Part shown: positions 12,039 through 23,521 of the stretch, piece after piece
Layout: the number at the start of each line of letters is the position of its first letter
How positions within the stretch are numbered: the stretch's first letter is position 1
Assembly (NCBI RefSeq): GCF_001638985.1
Contig: NW_017265135.1
Span: 3,309,545 to 3,373,544, forward strand
Origin: Phycomyces blakesleeanus NRRL 1555(-)
Taxonomy: Eukaryota; Mucoromycota; Mucoromycetes; Mucorales; Phycomycetaceae
Direction: 5' to 3'
DNA length: 64,000 nucleotides
Position numbers and translations under genes: made by a program
Notes under the pieces: generated by a model
Told to the model about the DNA's origin: nothing
Databases searched by the model: none
What the model saw: the letters and a program-made list of their open reading frames with translations, nothing else

Positions 12039-13368
12039 ATGGGTTGCTGTGCGTCTGTCGAGGCCCAGGACGGTACTGGAAAATTGCGTAACGATCAGAT
12101 TGAGGACCAGCTTCGAATGGAGAAAATGAATCAACAAAACGAAGTCAAGCTTCTCTTACTCGGTAAGCAATCAGTCTCAATACATATCTGTAGCAGAAAC
12201 TTGACGGCCAATACAACAGAAAAAAAAGTTGAGTTGAGTTGATTGATTGATTGGTTACATTTTTTCTTCTTTAGGTGCTGGTGAATCTGGAAAATCAACC
12301 ATCTTAAAACAGATGAAACTGATCCACGATGGTGGCTTCTCTCCTGACGAACGTATGAATTATCGTGAGATCATATACAGTAATACAATTCAATCTATGA
12401 GTGTAATTGTCGAGGCAATGGAGACACTTGGAATTCAACTCGAGAACCCAGCCAATCGTGGCCACAAAGAAAACATCAAAGTTCAGCCAAGCCAAATGGA
12501 TTTGTACGTGATGCCAGATGATATTGCCAGGGCAATTGTTGCTCTGTGGACAGATGGCGGCATCCAGGAGACATTCAATAGAAGCAATGAATATCAGCTC
12601 AACGATTCTGCATCTTAGTAGGTTACCCGATCCTGATCCCTTGATACACTTTTTTTAAAACAGAAATAATTATCTAGTTACTTTGAATGCATGGACCGTA
12701 TTGGTGACCCGCAATACCTCCCGAGCGACCAAGACGTCCTCCGATCTCGTGTAAAGACAACGGGTATCACAGAAACAAAGTTTGTTTTGGGCGACCTGAC
12801 CTATAGAATGTTTGATGTGGGAGGACAGAGATCTGAGCGTAAGAAATGGATCCATTGCTTTGAGAATGTAACTTCTATTATCTTCTTGGTGGCTATCAGC
12901 GAATATGACCAAGTCTTGCTTGAAGATGAAACTGTTAACCGTATGCAAGAAGCCTTGACACTATTTGAATCAATCTGCAACTCTCGGTGGTTCTCCAAGA
13001 CATCAACAATATTGTTCCTCAACAAGACTGATCTCTTTAAACAAAAGCTTCCACTAAGCCCTCTCGAACACTATTTCCCTGATTACAAGGGTAATTTACT
13101 AATACTGTATCTCATTTATTTTTGGTGTCAATTAACATCTTTTACTTTTATATATCTCTCTCTCAATATTCCTTATATAGGCGGTGCTGACTATAATCAA
13201 GCCAGTCAATACCTTATGTCTCGCTTTACTCTGCTAAACACATCTCCCGACAAGCAGATCTATTCCCACTTTACATGCGCGACTGATACTGAGCAGATCA
13301 AGTTTGTCATGTCTGCCGTTAATGATATTGTGCTCCAAACCAGTCTAAGAAATATGGGTTTGCTATAA
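12039..13368 (+). CDS. Heterotrimeric G protein alpha subunit
   Basis: Four exons (12039-12162, 12275-12617, 12678-13090, 13181-13368) give 355 residues, the usual family size. The protein binds and hydrolyses GTP and relays signals from seven-pass receptors at the plasma membrane. Visible motifs in order: MGCCAS at the N-terminus (Gly2 myristoylation, Cys3/Cys4 palmitoylation), P-loop GAGESGKST split from its first Gly codon by intron 1, switch [10 protein letters not shown] with the catalytic Arg and the Mg-binding Thr, switch [14 protein letters not shown] with the catalytic Gln, NKTD, and TCATDT near the end. All GTPase residues are present. The C-terminus is NMGLL: the Cys at position -4 that many Gi-like and fungal group I subunits carry is replaced by Met, so this residue could not be modified by pertussis toxin. 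The subgroup is not assigned, because Mucorales have several paralogues. Confidence 0.96.
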
Positions 13369-15989
13369 AGCAAAACAAAAAATTATGATTTTCTATTATT
13401 ATTCTGTATAGATTCCTCCTTTACCTTTACCTTTACCTTTACCTTTACTTTTCTCTTCCTCTCTTTTTATCATTTGTCTTTACACTTTCTTATTTACCCT
13501 TTGATCTCTTATCTCTTGATCTTATTTCTTTACCCTCTGATCTCTTACTTATTGAACTCATGGCTTACATTTCCTTCTGGAGTATGAAAACATACATTCT
13601 CCTGTAATATAATCAACCTCTCTCTTACTTTCAAAACGTCAATGACATTGAAATGTAAAGAAGACAGGTCAAATATGAACAAATCATTTCAAAAAACCAA
13701 AAAAAAACATGTATCTGTATGGAATATTGAAAATAGTAAATCATAATCAAATTATCATTGCCATTACACACCATTAAATGTATTTCGTTTCAGAATCTCG
13801 GATACAGTTCTACAGATATACTTTTATGCTTAAATATATGCATAGTAAAGGGTCAAATAACCAAAATAAGAGTATTTCTTGAAATAAGGTTTCAACGAAC
13901 CAAAATCATTGCCATCTGTTTCTAGAAGTCATACTCCACTCTCCGGAATGTGTGTCGTAATCTACTTTATTTTCACAAATTATTCACACAAAGTTATAAG
14001 GATAATCTCACCAAATATATTAAAACTCTGTAAAAGAAAAGGTAAAGAAGTCTAGTAATTAAGGTTGATCTATCGTTATATGACTTTTCCCCCTCACAGT
14101 AATGTTGAAAAACCACTTCTTTCAATATTCTAAAAATAATTTTATGTGAAAATAAAATTCAAATGTGTGAAAATACAGTATAGTAATGGTGGCGTATTTT
14201 CCGAAATGGCTATTCATTTTCAAATCTTTTGGTATACTACTGAGCCCTCTTTTTTCTTTCTCTTGCCAATCACAATTACTCGAACACATTGAATAGAATT
14301 GATGAGTTTATTCACAAGATTTACTCTTAACACATCTCAACCTCTATGATTTTATAAGCTTTGTCTATTCTTAACTATTTATGGTAAAAAAAAAAGGTTT
14401 ACTTAATTACTGTGCCCCTGCAGAATACTGGGCTCATAATATCTATTTGACAAGAGAAGTATATACTTTCAAGGTTCCAACTCTAAATGATTTTTTGTTA
14501 GCCAAACGTTCAATAGCCTTGACTACCTAGTCGTTTATTTCTTGCACGTATATTTCACTTGATTTTTATTGTAGATATTATTCTACAACATTTTAGCTAG
14601 AAGACTAGATCAAAGACTTTATTATCCTTTCCGAGTGGATATGGTACATTCTAGTAAGATTATCCATGTCTATGTACAAGTTGATATGGCTAATTTTTAT
14701 TTTATTTTTCAGTGAGAATATTGTTCCTAAATCCTTTGAAGAATTCCCTCGACCCCTCCATATTAAATATTGTATTACTTAACGAATGGTGCTGCTAGTA
14801 ATGTTTCTAACATTTAAAAGGTCTCAAGTAATTATTAAGCGGCTACATCCATTTTTCTATTTCTCTTGATCGTTTGAGCGTAATTAACAGCTTTGGAATA
14901 CTGTCTAAGATTTAAGATGTTTAGGCTGATGATAAAAATCATCAAACTTTATAAAAGTGGGATATATATTACTATTATTGGGGTCAAAGACATGTATTGA
15001 TATACAATCGACTATATGTTGAAGATATAAGATATAACTGTCTTCATCGATGATTATGAGTATATTCGGTGGTCCAAGCTACTTCCACCTAGAGAAGAAT
15101 GGATTTATTTCTGAGTGTTAAAAAAAGATCACCACTAATATGTTGGCTAACATGGGGTGTGTTGTTAAGATGGAGATATAAAAATGGGCCGATGGACACC
15201 CTCTGCGACAAGCACCTAAATATTTTTTATTTATTTATTTTTACTCTATTTGTAAACCAGTGAGGCTTGAGTCCACCCTCTTCCTTTGGAATAGAGGATA
15301 TGAAATCAGAAAATATATGACAGTTTTGTATGTAAATCAAGGTCCTCCAGCTTTAAATCCTAGCTTTTAAAAAAATAGTTCTGAAAAATATATTTGTAGT
15401 TTAACTATTGTTACCTGTATGAACCTTTGATTTTTCTATTTGGTTTTTTTTGGGCCATCGAAAAGCATAATGGGATTTTCTGCAACAGTTTTGACAGCTG
15501 GAATATACTCATTTTTACCGTAATTATATTTATTTTATTATTACTCTCTCCTATGATACCAGATGAAGCAATATTACCAGGACATTCAACCAAATACGTC
15601 TTATTATTTATCTTTCCAGTTCCATTTTTTTGCAGGTGTTAAAATTTACCCAGTAATCTGTTGTATGTTTGATAGCTCCACTTTAAATTATCTAGTGTTT
15701 GTTGCATATCTCCTATACCTCATTTTCATCATATATACAGAAAACCTCCTTATCAGCTTATGTTTTTTTTTGGCTTTGGAAAATCAATATTAGTTACAAA
15801 ATATACTCTTTTAATAAAAGTTTTACAACCATTTTCAATAAGATAAAGTCAATATATATATATAATTAATACCAAAGACAATTAAATGCAAGTTCTTTGT
15901 ACAAAAACGTGCGGCAGTCTCGTGACTAGACAGACAAAACAAGTTTCCAGTCAGACGGCCATTTCTCTTGGCTTTTATTCAACACCATT
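13369..15989. other. Gene-poor intergenic region
   Basis: About 2.6 kb of AT-rich DNA between the G-alpha stop and the protease-inhibitor gene. It starts with a CTTTAC microsatellite in the G-alpha 3' UTR. Open frames are short, with no family resemblance on either strand. No inverted repeat or RNA gene was recognised. Confidence 0.6.
13418..13450. repeat. (CTTTAC)n microsatellite
   Basis: Five tandem copies of CTTTAC just downstream of the G-alpha stop codon, within the likely 3' UTR. Confidence 0.85.
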
Positions 15990-16415
15990 ATGCATTTCGC
16001 ACGCTTATTCACTACCCTTATTGTTATCCTCTCTTTGTTTGCATTCGTAGTGTCTGCCGAAGGTAATCACACCTCATCTACCATCAGCCCTATCTCACCA
16101 TTACTATAGAGGGTTTCACAGACTACATTGTCGCTATCACAAAGCCAGTGACCGATGAAAAGATTAAGAAGGCCCGGGCTGATGTCAAAGCAGCCGGCGG
16201 TAAAATCATTTACGAGATCAAGACTGGCTCGAGAGGCCTGATTGTGTCCTTACCCGATGAGCATGTCAGTGCTTTGGACAACAAAGACTATGTTGAATAC
16301 ATGGAGAGAGACCAAGAAGGTGATTATGCTTTAAATAATAGTCTTTTATTATACAAAAAAAAAGATGTTTTTATCTGACTAGATCTCTTAACTTTCTCCA
16401 GTTCATGCCTATTAG
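15990..16415 (+). CDS. Secreted I9-type protease inhibitor / propeptide-like protein
   Basis: Three exons (15990-16062, 16110-16319, 16402-16415) encode 98 residues; the last exon holds only the final codons (VHAY). Residues 1-23 form a typical signal peptide: a basic start (MHFARLF), a hydrophobic core rich in Leu, Val and Ile, and a probable cut after VSA. Residues about 27-90 match the inhibitor I9 domain known from subtilisin propeptides and from free inhibitors such as yeast Pbi2: DYIVAITKP, KIKKARADVKAAGGKI, GLIVSLPDE and YVEYMERDQEV. By family knowledge it would block a subtilisin-like serine protease or assist its folding, here in the secretory pathway or outside the cell. The donor of intron 2 is GTGATT, unusual but the only site that restores a plausible end. 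If it is not used, the exon reads through to a stop at 16378. Confidence 0.88.
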
Positions 16416-16684
16416 TGTACCTTTTGATGGGTGATAAAATCTAGTATCCTGAATATACTTCCTCAGTCCATCGGATTCTTATCAATAAAAAAAACGAAAC
16501 AAATTTGTCAAAATTCTCAATGAATTTATACATTTGGCATGCTTTTTTCTTTCTTTATACAAATAACCCTTAACAATAATCATCGGCTTTAGACTCTTTT
16601 TTCAAGGAGCATAATTATTCATTAAAACCACGCATAGTTCAAATAGTCTCGCAGCAAAAAGTGGCTTGTCCTCTCTGTCTTCTC

Positions 16685-19022
16685 ATGAGTACTAGAAACC
16701 CATTTACCAACAGACAAGGGAAACATCGATCTGGACCGCATGATCTCTCATCTATATATATTGAGGATGAGGACTTTATGCCCTCTATAGCAAAAAGAGG
16801 CCCTAATGTAAACTCATTGAAGCCAAAGAAAAATCCGAATACTACCCGATCCACTACACATCATTTTCCAATCAATAGTAATGATCCTGTAAACAAACAG
16901 GATCATGATTCCTCTCAAAACAAAGTTAGATCTAGTGAGAAATTACCTCAAGTGTCAAGAACGAAGGCCAATAGTAGTACCAAGGTTTTCGACCTCTTTA
17001 GCAAGGCAGCTGCTACTGGCAGCTACTGCGATTTGCAGTCGTCTTTGATGAAGAAACCCAAGGAGATGCTTTCTCTGGGTAAATACAACAGTACGTACAA
17101 AGAAACTCGTCCCAAAGGACAATCTCTATCCAGAGATACATCCGATGAAGAATTTTATAAAAGAAAAAATTCATCAATTTTATTTAATATCTCTGAAGAC
17201 TCCAATCAAAAAAAGTGTCATTCTAACGATGGCCAAGCCGTCAAAACCTCCAAAACTGAAAGATTTAGTGTGGATGGTCGAACCAGTAACAAAGACTATA
17301 GCCCATATCTAGGAACATATGGACGTACTGAATTGCAAGATGTCAGTGACGATGACGTTCAGATAATCGATCAGCCTTATAGAACGTCCCGAAATATAAA
17401 TACAGACAATACTTACACCACGGATGACCAGTCTTCTCCATATTTTAGCAAGTACTGCAGAAGAAGATCGGGAAGCAAGCATTTAAAAGAGGAACTTGAT
17501 AATGAGGAGGATATTTGGAAAACATATGCATCATCAGAGAATGATATACCGGAATATCTTCAGGACTTTATAAGTCAGAGTGTTACTTTAGAGGATTCAT
17601 CCAAACATGGTCTAGACACACATTACCTCGATAATGAAGAATCTACCCAGTTATACCAGCAAAATCCAAAGTTAAAGCGAACACTCTTTACCAAAAAAGG
17701 AAAAGGGTTCTCATCTCAAAAGGCTCCAAAAGAACTTAAGAGTATCTCCCGGGAAGATTACGATAATAATATGGATCATGTATCACTACTTGTACCTAAA
17801 AGACACACTAATCATGATAAACACTTAACAAGCAAATATTTCTCTAAGAAACCACAATTTGAGAGTACACACAAACGTAAACTGATAATGGAATCTGAAA
17901 GCGAAGACGAAGACGAAAACAAAGCTGAAGAAGAGCCATCCACACCAACAGCCAATGAATCAAGAAATGAGAATACTCGCCCTGAGCTTCATATGCCTAA
18001 GCCTTCTAAACTTCGCCGTAATAGATCTACTGGGTCATTCTCCTCCTCTGTCAGTTACTCAATACAGAAAAAAGCTTTGAGTAATTCACCTGTTACCCAA
18101 CTAAAAGTACTCAAATGTCCGTATTGTCATGAACCATTTGAGTCCCCGTTGCCCGAGTCAGTTGCTGATGCCCTGAAAATAATAGAACAAAACTCCAGGA
18201 ATCTTAGAAAGTCAAAATGTCTCACTGATTCATCAGATAATTCAACTATACAATGGACAATGACACAAAAGACGAGGAAGCCATCAACTAGAGAACAGTA
18301 TGCCTTCTGTCGCTTACATGAAATTGAACTAGTGATCAAGCCCCAAGGTCGAAAAGAAAATTACCCAGAGAATATCAACTTTGATAATCTTGAGCAGCGT
18401 ATTCTTGATTTCAAAGACGAATTGGATGATGTTATATTTGGAACCGCCCAAAGTTCGTACCGCGATACTGCTTTGAAAGCATACGAGGATTTGGGAATGA
18501 ACAAAGCAAGAAGTACTATGGCTGTCATGGCACGGTTTGAAGCTACATTGGTAAGTATTTAAAACTACATCAAGACATATATATATATACATATACATAT
18601 ACAAAATATACTAAACTTGCTATATATAGCCTGGATATTACGGATCAAGGGGTTCTGCAATAATGTTGGATGTACTAAGTCGAATGTATTTACACACTGG
18701 GCATCTTACAGCGGAATTAACAGCTCCTCAGGCACCGCTAGAATACTTACAGCAGGTGCTTATCCCAGAGACTGGGTTTCGTCTTATTCGAGAGGATTTG
18801 TGGATTGCTTGGCAAAGCCAAAAAAAATCATTTGGCAAACTTGTCTCAAAGCCAAAACGAAACTTAAGCGAAATTGCCAAGCAAAGAATGGAAGAAAGCA
18901 GTAATTATGGTAGTATGGTTCATCCATTCATTGAGCCCAATATTGGTATGAGTTCAGGTTCAGATGTAGAATCTATATCCTCTTCTAATTCCGTAATTGT
19001 TCTCTCTGAATCTGATGACTGA
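16685..19022 (+). CDS. RTC4-like domain protein
   Basis: Two exons (16685-18550, 18630-19022) encode about 752 residues. The ATG at 16685 is the first in the frame. The first 480 residues or so are disordered and charged (many Ser, Lys and Asp; acidic run SESEDEDENKAEEE), without a known domain. The C-terminal 270 residues match the RTC4 domain named after yeast restriction of telomere capping protein 4: a CPYCHEPF zinc-knuckle-like start, FCRLHEIELVIKP, NINFDNLEQRI, and after the intron PGYYGSRGSAIML, LIPETGFRLIREDLWIAW. The C-terminal tail is Ser/Asp-rich. Rtc4 acts genetically with telomere capping in yeast; its biochemistry is poorly known, so only the domain call is firm. The long disordered N-terminus suggests a nuclear scaffold or regulator, which is an inference. 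Confidence 0.88.
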
Positions 19023-19256
19023 GCTTCATTCACTCTACACTTCTCTATATTATTTTATTTGTACATAGCATTAAATAGCACTAGCACTTTCATCATCAAC
19101 ACCTTTTCCCCTCCCCTTCCTTATTCCCACAAAATCGAATATTCACATTATCATAAGAACGCAGTCTCGATGGATGATTGAAACAAGAAGTCACTTCGAA
19201 AAGTGCTCCTTCAATATTGTACTTGTTAAAAGAGCTAGAAAACCAGCATAATACGT

Positions 19257-19784
19257 CTAGTGGTGCTCCACGTTCTTGTGGTGCTCTATATAAGGGAATA
19301 CCATCAATATACATGTGGAAACAAAACAAACTCCAACGCGAATTTAAATACATACTCAAGTGGAAGTGATAGTCGATGGAGTAACCAATGACGAAGATAC
19401 CAAAGAGAGCATGGAACATGGGGGTCATGGACGCGTTGTCACCATCGATGTAACGAGCCTTGTAGTGGCCCCAGGGGCCGGAGGGCTTGGCAACCTGGGC
19501 AGCACCCTTGGGCAATTTCTAAATGTACAAACATCGAAAGTAAAGTGAGAAATTTGTGATTTTGAGACAAGTATTGTAGTTGACAATTACTTTTCTCCTT
19601 CCTCTTCTTCCTCTTTTTTGTTTGTTGTTGTTATTGCTAGCCTGGTTAATTATTTTACCTTGTAGAAGTTGACCAACTGGGAAATCTGAGCATCCTGACC
19701 AGCACCAGTTGTCTTGGTGGAGGCAGCCAAGTTAGGGGGAATGAGGCTCTTTGTGGTGTAGGCGCGACGGAAGATGGCGTTCAT
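19257..19784 (-). CDS. ATP17: Mitochondrial F1Fo ATP synthase subunit f
   Basis: Three exons on the minus strand (19784-19659, 19518-19356, 19285-19257) join to 105 residues. The protein is a small Fo subunit of the inner mitochondrial membrane. The N-terminus (MNAIFRRAYTTKSLIPPNLA) has the basic, hydroxylated look of a mitochondrial presequence, followed by the conserved LVNFYKKLPKGAAQ across the first intron junction. Then come WGHYKARYIDGDNASMTP and a membrane helix (MFHALFGIFVIGYSIDYHFHL), ending in KHHKNVEHH. The last 10 codons lie in a 29-nt terminal exon. The motif order and size fit yeast Atp17 and animal subunit f. The gene is divergent to COQ4, and its start codon is only about 150 bases from a transposon end, so its promoter is short or overlaps the insertion. 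Confidence 0.93.
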
Positions 19785-20270
19785 ACTGGAGTTACAAAGG
19801 GGTTGAAAAACTAAGAGACTGGTATCCAAAAGAAAAGAGCCAAAAAATAATAAGGAAACCCTCCCCCCGGGGTACAGCAAGTCACCCAATGACATCACGT
19901 TCCGCTGTTCACACTCACTTTCCTGCCATTTACTATTTTTTGAATATGAGTTTGCGTTGAGACAAAAATTAATTTGCGCTGATTTTAAAAGAATATTTAC
20001 GTCAAGGTAAAAATAGTTTTGCGTTGCTTATGTTAGGGGTCGATTTACAAAGGATGTAGGGCTGATATGTGTCTGTGAATCTTCCAGTTAACCACAGCTA
20101 ACTCTCATCAAGCTTCCAGATAATAAAGCGCACTATGTTATTGTAGAAAAAGACTATCTTCTTTATTAATTTTGCAATTTCATATTTTTATACAGCCTAG
20201 TTGAGTCACGGGATTTGAATGTTATGTGGTCTGGCTACACTTATATTTGCTTCACTACACAATAATAATA

Positions 20271-20993
20271 GGGGGTACTCAGCCAGGTTGATCGCTCAAA
20301 TTTTAAATTCAGAACGCAATATTATTGGACTAAAATTGTAATAGCGACGATCAAAATTTGATCGAAATTTGATCGAAAAACGTACGGCTCTCTGATTGGC
20401 TGAATTCTTACTTTTTTATATGCAATACGATACTGTTTTTATCTTTCTCCTTAATAAATCATAGAATTTACTGTCAACAAAGTCATGTAACACTTCTTTC
20501 ACTCCGTATAACATGCCAAAATACAGTGCAAAGCAACAAACAGTTGCTGCCTTAAAGAAATCGCGTAAAATCAGAAAATTTGTAGCGAAGGAAAAAAAAA
20601 GTCTGGTACAATCTTTATCAACAAGCGCAGATGAGCTGTTGAAAAATATTTCAGAAGTCCTTGAAGAGGAAGTTGATGCAGAGTTGGAGAAGATAGCTGC
20701 TGTGGAGGATCTTGAGCAGAACCTTCAAGCCAACAGATACTTACACAAGGTCGACAATGTATTGCCAGATCTTGAGTCAAAGGAAAGAACACTTGACTTC
20801 TTCGAGAGTCTAGGTGCATAAAGGTCCAAAGAAGAAGTCAGAATGTGCAAAAGCTTATTCTATGAATGCTATAAAAATCTATGAATTTTGTACGAATTTT
20901 GTACTTTTATCTTTTGGTGTTTTCAACTACAAATTTATATCATTGGCTAATATTCAACAAGAATTTGATGAAACAATCTGGCTGAGTACCCCC
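20271..20993. mobile_element. Nested element, PIF/Harbinger-like remnant
   Basis: Short perfect terminal inverted repeats of 16 bases (GGGGGTACTCAGCCAG at 20271-20286, its complement at 20978-20993) bound a 723-bp segment inside the larger inverted-repeat element. The flanking triplets are ATA and ATT, so a 3-bp target duplication is possible but not clean. It contains a small broken reading frame (20513-20884) with a motif resembling the start of Harbinger transposases. Class assignment is an inference. Confidence 0.6.
20513..20884 (+). pseudogene. Truncated transposase-like reading frame in the nested element
   Basis: An ATG frame of 102 codons (MPKYSAKQQTVAALKKSRKI start) with a Lys/Arg-rich head and an acidic coiled-coil-like middle. 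After the TAA at 20819-20821 the same frame continues for another 20 codons with RSKEEVRMCKSLFYECYKNL before a TGA. The R-M-x-K-S-x-F-Y pattern recalls the FRMSK-type motif near the start of the PIF/Harbinger transposase domain. No DDE residues remain. I read it as the 5' stub of a transposase gene interrupted by a nonsense codon and then deleted; a small accessory protein of the element is the alternative. Confidence 0.45.
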
Positions 20994-21177
20994 ATTTTAT
21001 ATTTTTTGTTCTAATCTCTTGGCGCAAAAATTTATTACTAAGCAACCCATAACTATTTTTACCTTGACGTAAATATTCTTTTAAAATCAGCGCAAATTAA
21101 TTTTCATCTCAACGCAAACTCATATTCAAAAAACAGTATATACTAATGTGTTATTTGCACCACGTACCCTCTTTACC

Positions 21178-22181
21178 ATGAATCGCCACCTATCAAGTAC
21201 CTTACTTCATGCGAGAGCATATTCGCGTGGTACACTTCTTATAATATATTTTTATGTTTTATTTATATTTCTTTTGCTAATTATATTTATTTATTTTTCA
21301 CTGTTATTTAGCGGCAGCACCACCAACTCATCGACAAATAACTAAACTTTACGAAACACATGTACCTGTGTCTACGCCAGAAAAGGTAGTCCTGGCTGTA
21401 GGATCAGCCTTTACGGCCTTGATTAACCCATTGCGAGGCGGTAGGTTATTCTTGTTAAAATTTTATTAGGAATCTCATGCTAACTGCAATTGAGCACAGA
21501 CATGGTAGCTACTCTCGGAGAAACAACAGGAAGACGATTCTTGACCAGTATGCGAGACCAAATGCTATCAAGCTCTTCTGGAAGAAGAATCCTCCGAGAA
21601 AGACCTTCTATACATACTTCTACTATTGACTTTGATAAACTGCGTAAAGAGTGTGCACCAAACACCTTTGGTGCAGCCTATGTGTCCTGGCTGGATGCTG
21701 AGGGAGTAACACCCGATACAAGATCACCTGTATGTAATCCATTGAACTGAAGGTTTGCGTATACGCCTAAGAATACTAAATATTAATAACTTAATTGGGG
21801 GAATTTTTTCCAAAAAAAAAGGTACGCTTTGTGGATGACGAAGAACTGGCATATGTAATGAAGCGCTACCGGGAAATACATGATTTCTTTCATACATTAA
21901 CCGGGCTGGGAGTAACAGTAGAAGAAGAAATTGCATTAAAATGGTTTGAATGGGCACAAACTGGGCTTCCGATGACCATGTTATCGTCATTAGTGGGACC
22001 TCTCCGACTATCATTGGCAGAGAAACAGAGACTCTTTGGTACATACGTGCCCTGGGCTCTTCAAACAGGTGCTTCTGCTACGCCTTTGATGACAGTTTAC
22101 TTTGAAGATCATTTTGATGTTCCACTTGATGCGCTCCGTGCTCAACTCGGTATTTCAACACCACCACCAATACAGAACTAG
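21178..22181 (+). CDS. COQ4: Ubiquinone biosynthesis protein Coq4
   Basis: Four exons (21178-21229, 21312-21440, 21500-21729, 21822-22181) encode 256 residues. Coq4 sits on the matrix face of the inner mitochondrial membrane, organises the CoQ synthesis complex and takes part in head-group decarboxylation. The N-terminus (MNRHLSSTLLHARAYSR) is a typical mitochondrial presequence. Conserved blocks follow: LYETHVPVST, NPLRGDMVATLGETTG (across the second splice), TFGAAYVSWLDAEGV, RFVDDEELAYVMKRYREIHD, EIALKWFEWAQTGLPM and YVPWALQTGA. The zinc motif HDxxH-(x)11-E is intact as HDFFH followed by Glu after 11 residues. The size matches the human protein. The ATG lies only about 41 bases from the right end of a transposon, so transcription probably starts in or next to that element. 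Confidence 0.95.
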
Positions 22182-22305
22182 CAAAAGAAAAAAAATAGTA
22201 TTTTTATAACAAAAAATTTAATTGCATAACCAACGTAAGTCGATGGTTGTGACAACAAAAAAATCGATATAAAACACTTGTCAAAGAAGTACTGGTCTTA
22301 CCAAG

Positions 22306-23303
22306 ATGGACTGTCGTCGTTTTCAAACTCAGTGTATAGTCCCGCCTTCTTTAGACAGACCTCTTTTCCTGTTCTGCTTCCTCATCACTTTCGTCTTAGC
22401 ACATTATCGACGCCGTTTGTCACATTTTCTTTCAATTGAGAAAAAAGTCCAAGAGACTTATAACTGTCACAATTCAACAACTCGTATTACTAGTTCTCTT
22501 CCTCTGGAGAGCCTTTACTGCCACTTTGGCGTCTATTGTCGGGTATCGCAAGATATCTGAAAAAGAACGCCAGACATGGGTCGTACTCTCATGGAAGAAT
22601 CATCGTTATGACATGAACTTTAAGGAATTTCCGGGAGGCTTACATGAAGCAACTGTTAAGGACCTGAAGGAAAAGTGCAAGATGATGACCAATGTTCCCA
22701 TTGCCACCATGCGCCTTCAAGTCTCAGGAGGTAAGGATAACTTAGAGCTTGTATGAATAATAACAAGGTATTTATAAAGGTTCTTTTAGCCAATATCAAA
22801 GACAACACATCAAGTTTGACTAGTGTGGGTATCCATGCAAATGCAGTAGTTATGCTCAATGGTGAAGAAGCTAGTGTAAGTACCAAATTGGTCTGGATTG
22901 ATGTAATGGTAGGATCTAGTGCTAATATTTAATTGTGATTTAGGAAGAGGATGTTCAGCAGGTAGCTTCTGGTAATGCTGAGGAGTATGGTTTGATTGTG
23001 CGCATATCAAGTGTTTTGGACAAGTTGGTAAAGGGCTCTGACGACCAAATAAGTTCCTGGGAAGAGAATGTTGCTACAGCTGCCACTGAAAAGCCTGATG
23101 AGGAAGGCATCAAGAAGCTTCACGACATGGGTAACTACCTGTCCGAAAAACTTCTTCAGGCTCTTATTACGCTCGATGGGGTTGAATGTCCTTCTGAATT
23201 CGATACCGCACGGCAACGTAGACGCGAAGGAGTGCGGTTGACACAACAGTATCTAGATCGCATTGACAAGACTCGTCTCGCTATTCGAGGGCTATCCCAA
23301 TGA
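22306..23303 (+). CDS. Membrane-anchored Ubl-BAG domain protein (Snl1/Bag101-like)
   Basis: The core is secure: exons 22441-22730, 22790-22875 and 22944-23303. The first exon (22306-22331, donor GTGTAT) is inferred because the core frame has no upstream ATG; this join keeps the frame and gives 253 residues. Layout: short basic N-terminus, one membrane helix (IQQLVLLVLFLW), a ubiquitin-like domain (TWVVLSWKNHRYDMNF, VKDLKEKCKMMTNVP, MRLQVSGANIKD), then a BAG domain of about 100 residues ending ARQRRREGVRLTQQYLDRID. BAG domains bind the Hsp70 ATPase domain and speed nucleotide exchange. With the membrane helix this would recruit Hsp70 to the ER or nuclear membrane, as Snl1 does in yeast and the Bag101/102 proteins in fission yeast. 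The start exon is the weak point. Confidence 0.82.
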
Positions 23304-23521
23304 TCTTTACAAATACCTACTGCTCTACATTATTTTATTTATTTCTTTTTAAAAACAATACAACCTACACAAAAATAAGCCCGTATCCGTCGAATTCACC
23401 CGCCGATACAGCTTTTTATCAAAATAAGTTTATGGCCCTGTCAAACTCTATTTCACTCTATCTCTCTATCGACTTTATTTTTATTCTTTTTTTTTGTCAT
23501 TATCATTTTAAAATTGATGTC

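Larger units (their letters stand above)
19933..21136. mobile_element. TA-flanked inverted-repeat transposon, non-autonomous, with nested insertion
   Basis: The two ends, 19933-20030 and 21039-21136, are inverted repeats of 98 bases with only a handful of mismatches. Both begin CTRTTTTTTGAATATGAG and continue at the same length. The dinucleotide TA flanks both sides (19931-19932 and 21137-21138), as expected for the Tc1/mariner class. No transposase of that class is inside. The interior holds a second element at 20271-20993, so the outer element would be about 480 bp before that insertion. It lies in the divergent promoter region between ATP17 and COQ4. Confidence 0.85.
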
